A DNA stretch of 64,000 nucleotides from Nematostella vectensis (Eukaryota > Cnidaria > Anthozoa > Actiniaria > Edwardsiidae): assembly GCF_932526225.1 (NCBI RefSeq), contig NC_064041.1, forward strand, positions 14,602,951-14,666,950, written 5' to 3'. How positions within the stretch are numbered: position 1 is the stretch's first letter; each line of letters opens with the position of its first letter. The notes beneath the pieces are model-generated. The model saw only the letters and a list, made by a program, of their open reading frames with translations. It did no database searches and had not been told where the DNA came from. Shown piece after piece: positions 63,033 through 64,000 of the stretch. The translations under genes were made by a program, and so were the position numbers.

Positions 63033-64000
63033 TCCTAGCAAGGGGTACAAATATTTATGAGAAATAAATAGTTATCCTAAAATTGCATTAACGCTTTTTT
63101 TATGAAATTTATTCAAAGAACGATAACGCCATTCTTCATTAATCATTTTTGGACTTTTCTATTCTTAATTAATCATTTATGGACAATTCCTGGTGCTTGT
63201 ATTAGGCTTCCTAATTAAGTGTGCACTCTTAGACCCCATGTGCCATGACCCGCAGTGCGCCATGGGTATTAATTGATTACGTAAATAAGCGTTAAGGCGA
63301 AAAGAAAAAAACTTTTCAGTGGTAGATGTTCCATAGTTGGATACATGGATATCGAGTTGCTCCTAATAATATGCTTATGATGTCAATTAACTTATTAATG
63401 AAGAAATGATGTTTTTTGGGGGGTAAAAAAATTGCGTGCATTAACCACATGGGCCTCAGCAGGAACCTAGATAGCCTCACCGAGAATGCCATAAACAGAT
63501 GCAAGGCTTGTATTCTCTAACCAGTAGTGCAAGCCATTTGTCATTTTGCAATTTCTTATAGTCAACATTGATTGAAATAGGTGTATACAGTTAAAAGGAG
63601 AACAGAAAGTGGGATGGATTGTTTTCTATTTAAGTATTCCCAATAACTTAACAAACTAGAATGGGGAAATTGGGGGAAGTCGTGCCATAAGTTTGGTAAG
63701 GAAAAGTTTTTGAAATAAATTAAAAAAAACGATACTTTAAGTGTGTTATTTAAAAAGCATACAGACAAATACTGATTTTAGTTATGAAAGATTTAGTACA
63801 TCGAAAACTAATGTTGTAAAAGTTTCCTTTTTATAAAACGATCCTTTTCTAAGCATGATAATTATGCCAGCATTTAGCATTCTTAGAAAGTTATTTTTTT
63901 GTTCTTGGTCCTGTCTTACCTTTTGTGTTGAAACCACTGTTGATTTAATTGCGACAACCTAGCTAAATCTCGAGCCGAATTGATTTGACTAGTATTAACA
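63033..64000. other. upstream of the PAN/fibrinogen-like gene
   Basis: AT-rich DNA presumably holding its promoter. A duplicated ATTCTTMATTAATCATTT (63132 and 63161) is the only pattern noticed. No gene recognised. Confidence 0.5.

Overview
The window looks like nuclear DNA of an anthozoan cnidarian, probably a sea anemone of the Nematostella type. It is AT-rich, with GT-AG introns of roughly 0.1-3 kb, conserved metazoan genes, many short inverted-repeat transposons and minisatellites, intron-poor class A GPCRs, and a secreted PAN plus fibrinogen-like protein of a kind common in anthozoans. The taxon is inferred, not proven. All gene names come from my reading of exon translations against remembered family sequences; no search was run.

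Layout, left to right. (1) 1-6870, plus: the last ten exons of ABHD16A (lipase), with a hairpin and 39-bp minisatellite upstream and a 23-bp G-rich minisatellite in one intron. (2) 8304-22175, minus: a complete 17-exon ZGPAT (G-patch and CCCH zinc finger repressor), tail to tail with ABHD16A. Two of its introns start inside large tandem arrays, and a 5'-truncated LINE interrupts one of them. (3) 22547-26103, plus: a complete 8-exon STEEP1, head to head with ZGPAT across a promoter of about 370 bp. (4) 26925-27689, minus: a single-exon F-box protein. (5) 31793-32653, plus: a single-exon class A GPCR. (6) 35999-39512, minus: a three-exon DOK-type docking protein. (7) 43914-45011, plus: a second class A GPCR. 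(8) 49862-55774, minus: a complete three-exon DNA polymerase iota. (9) 57914-63032, minus: an 8-exon secreted PAN plus fibrinogen-like protein. The remaining intervals hold MITE-like elements, microsatellites and sequence in which I see no gene.

The most interesting signal is that tandem repeats here are built from splice junctions. In ZGPAT a 48-bp repeat (about 23 copies) is 40 bp of the 3' end of the G-patch exon plus 8 bp of its 5' splice site. A second ZGPAT exon ends inside the first unit of a 29/35-bp satellite in which every unit carries the same GTACGT donor. In STEEP1 a 40-bp unit spanning a 3' splice site is duplicated once. This suggests local amplification seeded at exon-intron boundaries, leaving genes with arrays of competing splice sites.

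Functionally the genes are not one pathway: lipid metabolism (ABHD16A), transcription repression or RNA (ZGPAT), STING trafficking (STEEP1), ubiquitin ligation (F-box), signalling (two GPCRs, DOK), translesion synthesis (POLI) and an extracellular protein. The only clear shared regulation is the ZGPAT/STEEP1 divergent promoter.
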